Assembly: GCA_965247355.1 (NCBI GenBank)
Contig: OZ252011.1
Coordinates: forward strand, 2,294,001 to 2,358,000
DNA from: RHLJ01 sp965247355
Lineage (GTDB): Bacteria; Bacteroidota; Rhodothermia; Balneolales; Balneolaceae
Reading direction: 5' to 3'
Length of the DNA stretch: 64,000 bases
In this document: piece by piece, positions 49,351-58,619 of the stretch
Layout: each line of letters opens with the position of its first letter
Position numbering within the stretch: the stretch's first letter is position 1
Made by a program: the position numbers and the translations under genes
The notes under the pieces: model-generated
Databases searched by the model: none
What the model saw: the letters and a program-made list of their open reading frames with translations, nothing else
What the model was told of the DNA's origin: nothing

Positions 49351-51675
49351 ATGAGAAGAAAAGACCTCCTCTTACTAATCCTACTAATCTTTCCAGATTT
49401 TGGATTTGCTCAATCAACCACAGAATGGATTTTCGACGATACCACGCTTCCCGAAGTTTATATTGTCATTGATCAGGATTCGTTAGACCAAATTATGACT
49501 GAAGATAACTGGTCTAGTGATTATGAATATCCTGCTACATTCATTTTTAAAAGAGAGGCAGAGGTTGATACAGTTTTTGAAATAGGCTTTAGAATCAGAG
49601 GAAATACCTCCAGAAGTTCTGCTAAAAAATCATTTAAAGTTTCCTTCAATACTTTTATTCCGGGCAGAGAATATTATGGATTGGATAAAATGAATTTAAA
49701 CGGAGAACATAACGACCCATCCATCATACGGTCTAAACTTAGCTGGGATATTTTTGAAGCTTTTGATGTACCAGCTCCAAGAGCTAATCATGTGAAACTG
49801 TTTATAAATGATGAATTTTATGGATTATATATTAATGTAGAACACATAGATGATGAATTTATAAATGATAGATTCGATGGAGAAGAAGGAAATCTTTATA
49901 AAAATCTATGGCCGGCTGATCTGTCTTACATCAGTGAAAATCCAGATGACTACAAATGGAGTCCGGATTGGGCTGACCGAAGGGTGTATGATCTGAAAAC
50001 AAATACCGAGGAAGATGACTATTCTGATTTAGCTGCTCTAATCAGTTTTCTGGAACATTCGGATCTATCAGAGTTTGAAAACCAAATTGAAGATTATATC
50101 AATGTGGATGGAGTTCTTCGCTGGATGGCTATTGATATTCTTACCGGAAACTGGGATAACTACTGGTATAATCAGAATAATTACTATCTCTACTTCAATA
50201 CTAATGATCAGCGTTTCGAATTTATCCCCTACGATTATGACAACACCTTTGGAATTGATTGGGTTGGTCAGAATTGGGGCACACGGGATATAAATGGCTG
50301 GGGACAGGATAAACCCCTTACTCGCAGGATTCTTGAAGTTGAGGAATATGAGAACCGGCTTCATTTTTATATCAATAAAATAATTGATGAGTACTTTAAT
50401 GAAGAAATATTATTCCCGGAAATTGATAGGGTCAAAGCACTAACAGAAACTGCAGCTGAAGCCGATACCTTCCGAACCAAAGATTATAATTATGGCATTA
50501 CAGAATATCACGACTCTTTTACCTCAGCATTGGGCGGCCATGTTGATTATGGTCTTAAGCCGTATATAACAACAAGAGTGAATTCTGCACTTGAGCAGAT
50601 TAACCTGATGAATATTAGTCCGGTTATCAAAAAAGTAAAAACTAATTTTACTTTTCTCGAAGATAAGGAAACGCTAACTATAAAAGCAACGGTACTAGAT
50701 GATGATAACACTTTAACCGTTACGGCTGAAGTAACTACAGATGTAACAACTTCAATTACTTTATCAGATGATGGAAACGGAAGAGATAAAGAAGCTAATG
50801 ATGGGGTTTATACTGGAACTTTTGTACCAGGTGAGTATCAAGGAGTCATTACCTATTTCATAACCGCGACCGACCCTTCAGATAAAACAGAACGATTCCC
50901 GAAAAACCCTGCCACTACTCTAGAAGAGCAAGTTGGGAAAAGCAACTCTCAACTTGTGATTAACGAACTCATGGCCAGTAATAGTTCTACCATAGCAGAT
51001 GAAGGCGGGGCTTTTGCGGACTGGCTGGAGATTTATAATCCAACAAATACCCCCATTTCTATGTCGGGTTTTTACCTGTCTGATAATCTCACCATCAAAA
51101 ATAAATGGGCTTTTCCGGATACAACTATTCAACCTGAAGAGTATCTGCTGGTATGGATTGATGATGATGAAAAAGAAGGACCAATGCACGCTTCTTTCAA
51201 TCTGAATAAAGAAGGAGAGGATATTGGTCTTTTTGAGCAATCAGGTGACACCTTTTTAACAGTAGATGCATTCTCTTTTTCTAATCAACAAACGGATGTT
51301 TCTTATGGTAGAAATGGAAATGGAGGTGAAGAGCTTGGTTTTTTTGATCATCCAACTCCCGGAACAGCTAACGGTCTCATTAACTCAAATGAAGAGGGAA
51401 AAGAGCATCCACAGCAAGTTCAGTTATTTCAAAACTACCCGAACCCATTCAATCCAGAAACTACTATTTCTTTTCAATTGAATGAGCCTTCTAATATCAA
51501 GCTGGAAGTATTTTCAATTGAAGGACGTTTGGTTCAAACCTTAGTCAATTCAAGGTATTTGTCGGGTAAGCATTCGGTTCATTTCGATGCCTCCAATCTT
51601 TCTAGTGGCATGTATTTCTATCGGTTAGAAACAAAAAACCAATCCCTTACAAAGAGATTGGTTCTGATTAAGTAG
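49351..51675 (+). CDS. secreted CotH-kinase-like protein with lamin-tail and T9SS sorting domains
   Basis: 774 residues from the ATG at 49351 (signal peptide DLLLLILLIFPDFGFAQ); a TTG 15 bases upstream is possible. The CotH-like domain (about 30-420) has KKSFKVSFNTFIPGREYYGL, DKMNLNGEHNDPSIIRSKL, LFINDEFYGLYINVEHID, NWDNYWYNQNNYYLY and FIPYDYDNTFGIDW (near residue 292). A Big-like beta domain follows (about 435-520), then a lamin-tail domain (LVINELMASNSSTIADEGGA, 535-660) and the type A sorting domain from 690 (VQLFQNYPNPFNPETTISFQ). Surface-exposed or secreted; substrate unknown. Shares the CotH-LTD-T9SS recipe with the protein at 23729-27316. Confidence 0.9.
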   Translation: MRRKDLLLLILLIFPDFGFAQSTTEWIFDDTTLPEVYIVIDQDSLDQIMTEDNWSSDYEYPATFIFKREAEVDTVFEIGFRIRGNTSRSSAKKSFKVSFNTFIPGREYYGLDKMNLNGEHNDPSIIRSKLSWDIFEAFDVPAPRANHVKLFINDEFYGLYINVEHIDDEFINDRFDGEEGNLYKNLWPADLSYISENPDDYKWSPDWADRRVYDLKTNTEEDDYSDLAALISFLEHSDLSEFENQIEDYINVDGVLRWMAIDILTGNWDNYWYNQNNYYLYFNTNDQRFEFIPYDYDNTFGIDWVGQNWGTRDINGWGQDKPLTRRILEVEEYENRLHFYINKIIDEYFNEEILFPEIDRVKALTETAAEADTFRTKDYNYGITEYHDSFTSALGGHVDYGLKPYITTRVNSALEQINLMNISPVIKKVKTNFTFLEDKETLTIKATVLDDDNTLTVTAEVTTDVTTSITLSDDGNGRDKEANDGVYTGTFVPGEYQGVITYFITATDPSDKTERFPKNPATTLEEQVGKSNSQLVINELMASNSSTIADEGGAFADWLEIYNPTNTPISMSGFYLSDNLTIKNKWAFPDTTIQPEEYLLVWIDDDEKEGPMHASFNLNKEGEDIGLFEQSGDTFLTVDAFSFSNQQTDVSYGRNGNGGEELGFFDHPTPGTANGLINSNEEGKEHPQQVQLFQNYPNPFNPETTISFQLNEPSNIKLEVFSIEGRLVQTLVNSRYLSGKHSVHFDASNLSSGMYFYRLETKNQSLTKRLVLIK

Positions 51676-51677
51676 TT

Positions 51678-54110
51678 TTAAAACTCCCACTTAATCTGAA
51701 GCAGGAAATTTCTTCCAGCCTGTGGGTAGTAGTAATTGAAGCGTTGCTCCCCACCGGCGACAAATCCAAAGGTATAGCCATTGGTTTCGTATTCATGATC
51801 CAGAATATTGTTGATAAGCAGGTTCGCCGATACTGCTTTGGCAAAGCCAAGCTCTGAGAAGGAATAACTTAATCGCACATCGTTCACCAGATATGGGTCA
51901 ATGGATCTTGCATCATTCTGAGTATTGTCGAGGTATTGTTTACTCACGTATTTGGTGATCAACTCTCCCGTAAAACCAGCATCTGTAAAACTGAAGATGG
52001 AGTTCGCGATGGTATTGGGAGAAAAAGCAATATCAGTATCTGTAAAAGTTCGCTCAATCTGACCACCGTTATCGTAATCATCAATGAATTCAGAAATTTG
52101 ATCGATTTTATTCTGACTGAATGTGGCATTACCGGCCCACTGAAATTGATCCGTTATCCGAACTGCTCCCTCAAGCTCCAGCCCCACCCGATAGCTGCTT
52201 TCCACATTGTCACGTATATACGCTCCCACATCGTTTACTTGTCCGGTTAACACAAGCTGATCATTATAAAACATCCCATACACGCTCGCCCCTAATCTGA
52301 AATTAGTCAGATCTTTGGTATAGCCGGCTTCAACGTTATACAGAGTTTCATGATTTGGACGACTTTGAATAGTCGAATTCACATACTCATCCCGTGTTGG
52401 CTCTTTACTTGCCACACCAAACGAAAGAAAAGCACGATCTCCAGTTGGCACATTTCGATACACTATTCCTGCTTTTGGGTTAAAGAACGTGAGCTTATCG
52501 GTTTGATTGATAGGGATAAGATTTCCTGTCCCATCATTTCCGATCCCAACAAAATCATAATTAATAGCTCTGATCTGAGCATCCCCATAAACATTCAATG
52601 CTTCCGTCAGTTCATAATTAAACTTGGCATAAATGTTCATATCCAGCTTATCGCCGTCGTTATCATAATAGCGATCTTCAGTTTCACTGTCTCCCGCAAA
52701 ACGTGCCCAGATTACTTCTCCAAAATGAGCTCCGTCATATTGGTGGATTCCCCCTCCAACCGTCAGATCCCAGTTGTAACTATCGTAATTGGTTGAGAAT
52801 ACTCCACCGTAATAATGGTTATCCAGCCATCGTCTACGGACTAAATCTGAGTTAGAAGTATCTGCCGAAATCCCATACTCACTCAGATCTTCTCCGGCTT
52901 TATATTCTTCGTAATACCCTTCTCCTCTTGTGTAATGCAGAGATGCGTTGGCTGTCCAGTTATATGCGAGTTCATAGGAATAATGAAGCTGGTAATAATC
53001 CTGTCTGTAGTTGTCTACCTGATTTTGATAGGGATCACCCGCCTTTTCCGTTCCGGCTTCGTTAAACGTACGATTTCCGCCTTCCAGCACACTCTCCTCT
53101 ACCCCATACCATGCCTGATAGGTGATTTCCTTTCCTGAAAAAACATCAGCTCTCAGAATACTTCTCTCCCCTCGTTTTGAACCGGACAGATAAAAGGAAT
53201 TTAAATCTGCACTCGCCCGATCGATATATCCATCCGACAGAATTTTGGATAAACGTCCTTCAAACATCCAGCCGTTTTCCATTAAACCTGAACCCAGTTG
53301 AATGTTTGCTTTCCGGGTGTTGAATGAACCGATTCCGGTGTTGATTTCTGCAAAGGGTTCTGTTCGCGTGGTATTTGTTTGCAGGTTGATGGAGCCACCA
53401 AAAGCAGCCGCGCCGTTAGTGGATGTTCCCACTCCACGCTGAATCTGAATATTCTCTAAAGAGGACGCTATATCCGGTAAATCCACCCAAAAAACTCCGT
53501 GTGACTCCGCATCATTTACCGGAATTCCATTGATGGTTACATTAATCCGCGCCGGATCTACTCCCCGGATTCGAATTCCTGTGTATCCAATTCCGGCTCC
53601 GGCATCAGATGTTGTAACCACTGATGGAGCCTGATTTAACAGATAAGGCACATCCTGACCTAGGTTGCGTTCTTCCAATTCTTCCCTGGTAATATTAGTA
53701 TAGGTAAAGGGAGTGCTTTCGTCGACTCGTATGGCTTCGACAATTAATCCACTAAAAGGCTCTCCAACAATTAAAGGATCAGGATCCGAAGACCAGTCAT
53801 ATTCATCTAAATAAATTTCATAAAAGGTTTTTCTTTCCTCCACATCAATAATTTTTAGATCAAATCCTATATAGGATATACTAATAGAGTACTTATCAGA
53901 CTCAATCAAATTAAGCTCGAAATAACCCTCTCGGTTTGTAGTGGTTCCATTGGTTGTACCGACCTGAAGTACATTTACTGCTATCAAAGGTTCTTTGCTC
54001 TCCGCATCATACACATATCCTGAAATGGTTTGCGAATAGCTTTGTGTAAAAATTAATAGTGAAAAAAGTGTCGCCCATAGCGACGTAGAAAAGAATGTTT
54101 TAGTAAACAT
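51678..54110 (-). CDS. TonB-dependent outer-membrane receptor, probable thiamine or thiamine-precursor uptake
   Basis: 810 residues. Signal peptide (SLLIFTQSYSQ), then a carboxypeptidase-regulatory-like domain (ISGYVYDAESKEPLIAVNVL, 28-110), a plug (about 130-250) with YTNITREELEERNLGQDVPY, IRIRGVDPARINVTINGIPV, IQIQRGVGTSTNGAAAFGGS, and a 22-strand-type barrel ending in FLLQIKWEF. Substrate is inferred from the TPP riboswitch at 54175-54263 in its leader. The ribosome binding site GGAGG is 5 bases before the ATG. No thiamine biosynthesis gene is next to it. Confidence 0.92.
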   Translation of the reverse strand: MFTKTFFSTSLWATLFSLLIFTQSYSQTISGYVYDAESKEPLIAVNVLQVGTTNGTTTNREGYFELNLIESDKYSISISYIGFDLKIIDVEERKTFYEIYLDEYDWSSDPDPLIVGEPFSGLIVEAIRVDESTPFTYTNITREELEERNLGQDVPYLLNQAPSVVTTSDAGAGIGYTGIRIRGVDPARINVTINGIPVNDAESHGVFWVDLPDIASSLENIQIQRGVGTSTNGAAAFGGSINLQTNTTRTEPFAEINTGIGSFNTRKANIQLGSGLMENGWMFEGRLSKILSDGYIDRASADLNSFYLSGSKRGERSILRADVFSGKEITYQAWYGVEESVLEGGNRTFNEAGTEKAGDPYQNQVDNYRQDYYQLHYSYELAYNWTANASLHYTRGEGYYEEYKAGEDLSEYGISADTSNSDLVRRRWLDNHYYGGVFSTNYDSYNWDLTVGGGIHQYDGAHFGEVIWARFAGDSETEDRYYDNDGDKLDMNIYAKFNYELTEALNVYGDAQIRAINYDFVGIGNDGTGNLIPINQTDKLTFFNPKAGIVYRNVPTGDRAFLSFGVASKEPTRDEYVNSTIQSRPNHETLYNVEAGYTKDLTNFRLGASVYGMFYNDQLVLTGQVNDVGAYIRDNVESSYRVGLELEGAVRITDQFQWAGNATFSQNKIDQISEFIDDYDNGGQIERTFTDTDIAFSPNTIANSIFSFTDAGFTGELITKYVSKQYLDNTQNDARSIDPYLVNDVRLSYSFSELGFAKAVSANLLINNILDHEYETNGYTFGFVAGGEQRFNYYYPQAGRNFLLQIKWEF

Positions 54111-54114
54111 TATT

Positions 54115-54155
54115 CCTCCGATTAAAAAAATTAGTGATTAATTAATGGGAGGAGG
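54115..54155 (-). promoter_or_regulatory. ribosome binding site and anti-Shine-Dalgarno of the TPP riboswitch
   Basis: On the minus strand the ribosome binding site GGAGG is at 54119-54115 and CCTCCTCCC at 54155-54147. The latter can pair with the ribosome binding site or, alternatively, with GGCGGAGGAAA at the 3' side of the aptamer (54192-54182). Such exclusive pairing would let TPP binding block translation. Confidence 0.6.
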
Positions 54156-54174
54156 TCAACAAAAATGCGACGTG

Positions 54175-54263
54175 CATTGGTTTTCCTCCGCCGGTATTAC
54201 CCGGATCAGGTATTAGGGTATAATCTCAGCCTCCACACTTTGAGGAAGCACCCCTAACCGATG
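54175..54263 (-). promoter_or_regulatory. TPP (thiamine pyrophosphate) riboswitch
   Basis: The minus strand has the conserved TPP aptamer blocks in order: TAGGGGTGCT, GGAGGCTGAGATTATACCC, ACCTGATCCGGGTAATACC and GGCGGAGGAAA. P1 is formed by CATCGGTT (54263-54256) and AACCAATG (54182-54175) with one mismatch. It sits 65 bases upstream of the TonB-dependent receptor. TPP riboswitches before outer-membrane receptors are known in Bacteroidota and point to thiamine or precursor uptake. Confidence 0.93.
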
Positions 54264-54583
54264 GCATAAAGGTAGGAAGTTTATTTATCAATCGGTAGCT
54301 AAGTCTTTTGTGTTTGTCATACTGAGGATACTTCAGAATGATCTCGTTGGGTATTCGTTTAGTTTCTTAGGTTTTGTGAAGGCTGTTTGATTGGCACTTA
54401 ATTATTAGCCCTTTCATGACACCCTCCGTCCCTTCGGGACACCTCCCTCAAGGGAGGACTTTTAGTAGCTATTCATTTCCATGAACAAAGGGTTTGAAAC
54501 ATCACTTATATAATCACAATTTTCACAAAATTTACATCTAACAACCTTACCTTTATGCTCTATTGAAAAAATATTATACACCT
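54264..54583. other. intergenic region with repeat elements
   Basis: About 320 bases without a gene. GTCATACTGAG/CTTCAGAATGAT at 54316-54342 is a decayed inverted repeat like the one at 8871-8918. Copy 2 of the 43-base double hairpin is at 54417-54459. The riboswitch promoter must lie on the minus strand within this stretch, but no clear box is seen. Confidence 0.45.
54417..54459. repeat. 43-base double-hairpin repeat, copy 2
   Basis: TGACACCCTCC, then hairpin GTCCCTTCGGGAC (54428-54440), then CCTCCCTCAAGGGAGG (54442-54457), ending GAC. Same length and layout as 4401-4443 with changed but paired stems. Confidence 0.6.
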
Positions 54584-55870
54584 ATGCTTAGCACAAAACA
54601 TTCTGTTCTTCCTGCCCTGATTATCTTTTTAATGATTGCCTGCTCTCCATCCCAATCAGAACCTGAAGTTTCCCTATCTGTAGATATCACTCCTGAAGAT
54701 GTTAAAACTCATATCGCATTCCTTGCTGCAGATGAATTGAATGGACGAGAAGCAGGGACTGCTGATGAAGCAAAAGCTGCTAATTACATTGCCGATTACT
54801 TCAGGGATTTCGGACTTGAACCTGCCGGAGATGACCGTACTTTCTTTCAGGAATTCACTATTAATACGGCACTGCTAAATAATCCTCATGCATCTGAAGA
54901 TGATACCACCGGCGAAAAAAGACTTTCAAAAAATGTAGCGGGAATACTTCAAGGAACCGGTACTTCTGATGAAGTGATTATCATCGGAGCTCATTACGAT
55001 CACCTCGGATACGGGGAATTTGGCTCCTTATATCGTGGTGAAGTAAAAAGGATACATAACGGTGCTGACGATAACGCCTCCGGTACCACAGGTTTATTGG
55101 AGCTTGCTCAATATTTATCGGAAAACCGACCAGCTACCGACATCCTGTTCATTGCTTTTTCAGGGGAAGAAATGGGATTATTGGGTTCAGCGCATTATGC
55201 GAACAATCCAACTATTGATCTGGATAATGCCCTTGCGATGATCAACATGGATATGATTGGTCGAATGAATCAGGACAAAAAACTAATCATTTTCGGAAAT
55301 GGAACTGCTGAAAAATGGAAAGAGATTAACACCATCGCCAATACTGATTCACTTGATCTCGATTTAGTTGAAGATGGTACCGGTGCCAGCGATCACACCA
55401 GTTTCTATTACAAAGATATCCCGGTTTTACACTATTTCACTGATACGCATTCCGATTATCACCGCCCTTCTGATGATACCGAGTACATTAATAATGAAGG
55501 AATCGCCCTGACTCTTAATCACCTTGTTAGGGTAATCGGGCAGCTGGACGAGCTGGATAAAGAAGACATGGAATTTATTGCGGCACCGGGTGAACAACAG
55601 CAAAGTATGCGATTAGAAGGTCCAACATTGGGCGTACTTCCCGATTACGGTTACGATGGAGATGGCATGAAAATTACGGGAACCAATGACGGTGGAGCTG
55701 CTGCCAATGCAGGACTTGAAGGTGGAGACATCATTATTGGACTAGGAGGTAAAGATCTTGCAGATATCTATGGGTATATGGAAGCTTTGAACGGACTCAA
55801 AAAAGGCCAGTTAACCACAGTAACTGTATTACGTGATGGTGAAAGGCTGACACTGGATTTACAACTGTAA
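54584..55870 (+). CDS. M28-family peptidase lipoprotein with C-terminal PDZ domain
   Basis: Start at ATG 54584 giving PALIIFLMIACSPS (lipobox Cys); a TTG at 54563 is an alternative. Peptidase M28 zinc-ligand motifs are EVIIIGAHYDHLG, IHNGADDNASGTTGLLELA, FIAFSGEEMGLLGSAHY, INMDMIGRM and HYFTDTHSDYHRPSDD. A PDZ domain occupies the last 90 residues (DGGAAANAGLEGGDIIIGLG). 428 residues. It is an aminopeptidase-like enzyme on the outside of the cell or in the periplasm. 50 bases from the TPR gene, so likely cotranscribed. Confidence 0.92.
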   Translation: MLSTKHSVLPALIIFLMIACSPSQSEPEVSLSVDITPEDVKTHIAFLAADELNGREAGTADEAKAANYIADYFRDFGLEPAGDDRTFFQEFTINTALLNNPHASEDDTTGEKRLSKNVAGILQGTGTSDEVIIIGAHYDHLGYGEFGSLYRGEVKRIHNGADDNASGTTGLLELAQYLSENRPATDILFIAFSGEEMGLLGSAHYANNPTIDLDNALAMINMDMIGRMNQDKKLIIFGNGTAEKWKEINTIANTDSLDLDLVEDGTGASDHTSFYYKDIPVLHYFTDTHSDYHRPSDDTEYINNEGIALTLNHLVRVIGQLDELDKEDMEFIAAPGEQQQSMRLEGPTLGVLPDYGYDGDGMKITGTNDGGAAANAGLEGGDIIIGLGGKDLADIYGYMEALNGLKKGQLTTVTVLRDGERLTLDLQL

Positions 55871-55920
55871 AACCAAAGAATCAGAATCAATCTTTAGCTA
55901 AGAATTATTATGTTCCCAAC

Positions 55921-56865
55921 ATGAAATTCTTAGCTTTTTTTACTTTATGCTTTCTGATTGTTTCCTGTGAGGATTTACCAGAGCCCATCTTTCAATCCAT
56001 TCCGGAAAGTAGTTCTGTTGAAGCCATTTCTTTATTAGGTGATTCTCTTCGTCCTCCTGCTTTAGGCGACAGTATTCGTGCTGTATTTATTAAAAACCTT
56101 GTAGAAGCCGGAGAGGATTATAAAACGGACTCGACTAATATCGATAATATTATCTGGCTAGGTAGGCGGTTAGCGTATTTGGGCGATTATCAAGAGGCTG
56201 TGGATGTGTTCAGTAAAGGTATTGAGCTTCATGAGGATGAACCCCAGCTATATCGTCATCGGGGGCACCGATACATTACTCTTCGTGCCTTTGATCATGC
56301 CACTCGTGATTTTGAAAAGGCCGGAGAACTCATCACCGGAACAGAAGACATCGTGGAACAGGATGGGCTTCCAAACGCTCTTAATATGCCACGCAGTTCC
56401 CTTCATACGAACATCTGGTATCACCTTGGGCTTAGTTATTATCTAACCGGAGATTTTGAAAACGCGGCTAAATCCTGGCAAAAATGTATCATGGCAAGTA
56501 CAAATGATGACATGCTGGTCGCTGCTGTGTATTGGTACTACATGACATTGAAGAGAAGTGGTCAGGACGAACTGGCTGGTAAAATTATTGAGCCTATACA
56601 TCCTGATATGGATATCATCGAGAATGACAGCTATTTGAAGTTACTATTAGTATTCAAAGCTGAGTTTGATCCGGAATTTATTCTGAATGAAGATTCTGAT
56701 GCTCTATCAAGCGCTACTACCGGATATGGAATTGGAAACTGGCACTACATCAATGGCAGAAAAGAACGGGCAATGGAGATATGGAGACAAGTGTATGAAG
56801 GAAGCAGCTGGGCCTCGTTTGGATATATTGCCAGTGAAGCCGAATTAGCCGGAAGTTATGAGTAG
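55921..56865 (+). CDS. TPR-repeat lipoprotein
   Basis: 314 residues; the signal peptide ends at the lipobox cysteine in FLIVSCEDL. TPR-like helices appear in NIIWLGRRLAYLGDYQEAVD, VFSKGIELHEDEPQLYRHRG, AFDHATRDFEKAGEL and IWYHLGLSYYLTGDFENAAK. Its stop overlaps the next start by 8 bases, so it is coupled to the asparagine-synthase-like gene. A scaffold or docking role is the only inference available. Confidence 0.82.
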   Translation: MKFLAFFTLCFLIVSCEDLPEPIFQSIPESSSVEAISLLGDSLRPPALGDSIRAVFIKNLVEAGEDYKTDSTNIDNIIWLGRRLAYLGDYQEAVDVFSKGIELHEDEPQLYRHRGHRYITLRAFDHATRDFEKAGELITGTEDIVEQDGLPNALNMPRSSLHTNIWYHLGLSYYLTGDFENAAKSWQKCIMASTNDDMLVAAVYWYYMTLKRSGQDELAGKIIEPIHPDMDIIENDSYLKLLLVFKAEFDPEFILNEDSDALSSATTGYGIGNWHYINGRKERAMEIWRQVYEGSSWASFGYIASEAELAGSYE

Positions 56866-58570
56866 TTTTATTGGTGTTGTTGGTGGAGATAAATCCATCA
56901 AAGAAAAAATCAGACAACTACTTCCCGAACCCGATTTTTCATTTCAGAATCAGTCTCTGTTTATTCATGCTGATGTTAACCCGCAAACCACACATGTTTT
57001 TAAAAATGAGACTAATGATTCAGGCTGGATTGTTTGCGGAATCGGAATCAGTCAGGGAGAACATGCAAGAGTTTTAAGCAAAAAAGAATGGGGCACCTCT
57101 TTTGAAGAGAATGTTGATCTTCAGGCAGAGTTGGATGGTCATTTTGCAATAGCTAAATGGGACGGGAATACGGTAGAGCTGTTTACTGATCAGATTGGGA
57201 TGAGGAATATCTTCATTCACCGAAACAAAGAAAGAACCTTGTTTTCAACACGTCTGGATTGGATGATCAAACTTATCCAGGATACTTCCATAAACTGGCA
57301 TCAATTTGGTAGCAACTGGCTGGGGATTAATCCTTTTTCTTCGGGATGCCTCATTAATAAAATTGACCGTCTTGCTCAGGATGGCAGAGCCAGCATTTCC
57401 GAAGCTGGTTATTCCTTCAGTAATACAAGATGGAGCCCAAAATACCCGGATGATCCTTCTGATATAAACCGAGCACTTAAATCTGTTTCAAGAGCCGCAC
57501 TCAACACCTTCTCCGAAACCTCACTAGGACTTTCCGGCGGATTAGATTCCCGTGTTCTATTCGGTTCACTTCTAGGTCAGAATTCAGATCAATGGGGTAT
57601 TTACACCTTCGATAATTCCGGACACCCAGACGTGGAAATCGCAAAACAATTAAATCAACCTTTTGGAAAAACACATCATATGCTTCCTGTCAAGCTTCCG
57701 GAAGCTGATGAAATAATCAATAAAATGGGAGAACTGGCTCTACGCTCACAGTTTACTACCAGTATAGCCGCTCTTCCCAATCATAGTATGTATGGGCAGT
57801 TGGGAAAGGAAAAGCGCATAACTATTGACGGAGCTTTTGGTGAAATTGGACGAAGACGTTTTTTACGAGGTGTTGAGTTACGGGAAAAAGATCGAATTAT
57901 ACAATGGAGTGCTGAGCGACTACTCCCCTATTTTAACCAAGCAAAAGCAGATATTTTTACCCCTGAGATTATACAAACGATGGAACAGGGACTTACAGAA
58001 GGTTTTGAGAAGGAATTTGAAACCATGCCTCCAGTAAAAGAATTAGGTATTGCTAACTGGTTGGATTTGTTTACAATCAGAACGCGGGCACAGAATCTGT
58101 TTGGCCCAAAGCAAGGCATTTCTGATGAACTGCTTTTCCATTATATGCCTTTCATCCAACCTTCTTTTTTGAACACAGTTTTCATAACCCCGGAAAAACT
58201 TAGAACTAATGCCACTCTTTTCAGGTCTCTCATCAAATGGAATGCACCGGAATTAACAAAAGTGAATCTAGTAAAAGGTGATGATACCTATCCTTACTGG
58301 ATGAAAGATATTTCCGCTATGGCCTGGATGAGACTAAAGAATAAAATGGGATTGGGATTCAAAAATACCACTCATATAAAACTGATTTTATCATTAGAAG
58401 AGTATGTTTTGGATACAATCAACTCACGGCAATTTAAAGAATGTGCTTACTATGATTTTGCCAAAATTGAAGCGCTAGCACATCAATTTTATACGGATAA
58501 AGATTACTCTAAAGCCAGTCAACTAAGTTGGTTTATTAATTTTGAGATTCTGAGAAATAGTATTCAATAA
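56858..58570 (+). CDS. asparagine-synthase-like protein without the N-terminal cysteine
   Basis: 570 residues with the AsnB two-domain plan: an N-terminal Ntn-hydrolase-like part (ELDGHFAIAKWDGNTVELFT, DQIGMRNIFIHRN) and a PP-loop ATP domain with LGLSGGLDSRVLFG (SGGLDS at 226-231). The product begins MSSFIGVVGG, with Ser2 where glutamine-dependent enzymes have Cys2, so ammonia from glutamine hydrolysis is unlikely. Related cysteine-less proteins make amide bonds in peptide or beta-lactam synthesis. Whether this does is unproved. Coupled to the TPR lipoprotein. Confidence 0.82.
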   Translation: MSSFIGVVGGDKSIKEKIRQLLPEPDFSFQNQSLFIHADVNPQTTHVFKNETNDSGWIVCGIGISQGEHARVLSKKEWGTSFEENVDLQAELDGHFAIAKWDGNTVELFTDQIGMRNIFIHRNKERTLFSTRLDWMIKLIQDTSINWHQFGSNWLGINPFSSGCLINKIDRLAQDGRASISEAGYSFSNTRWSPKYPDDPSDINRALKSVSRAALNTFSETSLGLSGGLDSRVLFGSLLGQNSDQWGIYTFDNSGHPDVEIAKQLNQPFGKTHHMLPVKLPEADEIINKMGELALRSQFTTSIAALPNHSMYGQLGKEKRITIDGAFGEIGRRRFLRGVELREKDRIIQWSAERLLPYFNQAKADIFTPEIIQTMEQGLTEGFEKEFETMPPVKELGIANWLDLFTIRTRAQNLFGPKQGISDELLFHYMPFIQPSFLNTVFITPEKLRTNATLFRSLIKWNAPELTKVNLVKGDDTYPYWMKDISAMAWMRLKNKMGLGFKNTTHIKLILSLEEYVLDTINSRQFKECAYYDFAKIEALAHQFYTDKDYSKASQLSWFINFEILRNSIQ

Positions 58571-58573
58571 AAA

Positions 58574-58598
58574 AAGGCGTGAGTAATGCCCACGCCTT
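58574..58598. terminator. terminator between convergent genes
   Basis: AAGGCGTG and CACGCCTT form an 8-pair stem. On the minus strand it is followed by a T run (58575-58571), so it ends the M14 carboxypeptidase transcript best. Confidence 0.78.
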
Positions 58599-58619
58599 CT
58601 CAATTCATTCCTAAGTAAT

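Noticed and set aside
54316..54343. Possible additional regulatory element before the TPP riboswitch
   Set aside because: It matches the decayed GTCATCCTGA/TCAGGAT-type intergenic repeat also seen near 8871-8918, so it is better explained as a repeat.
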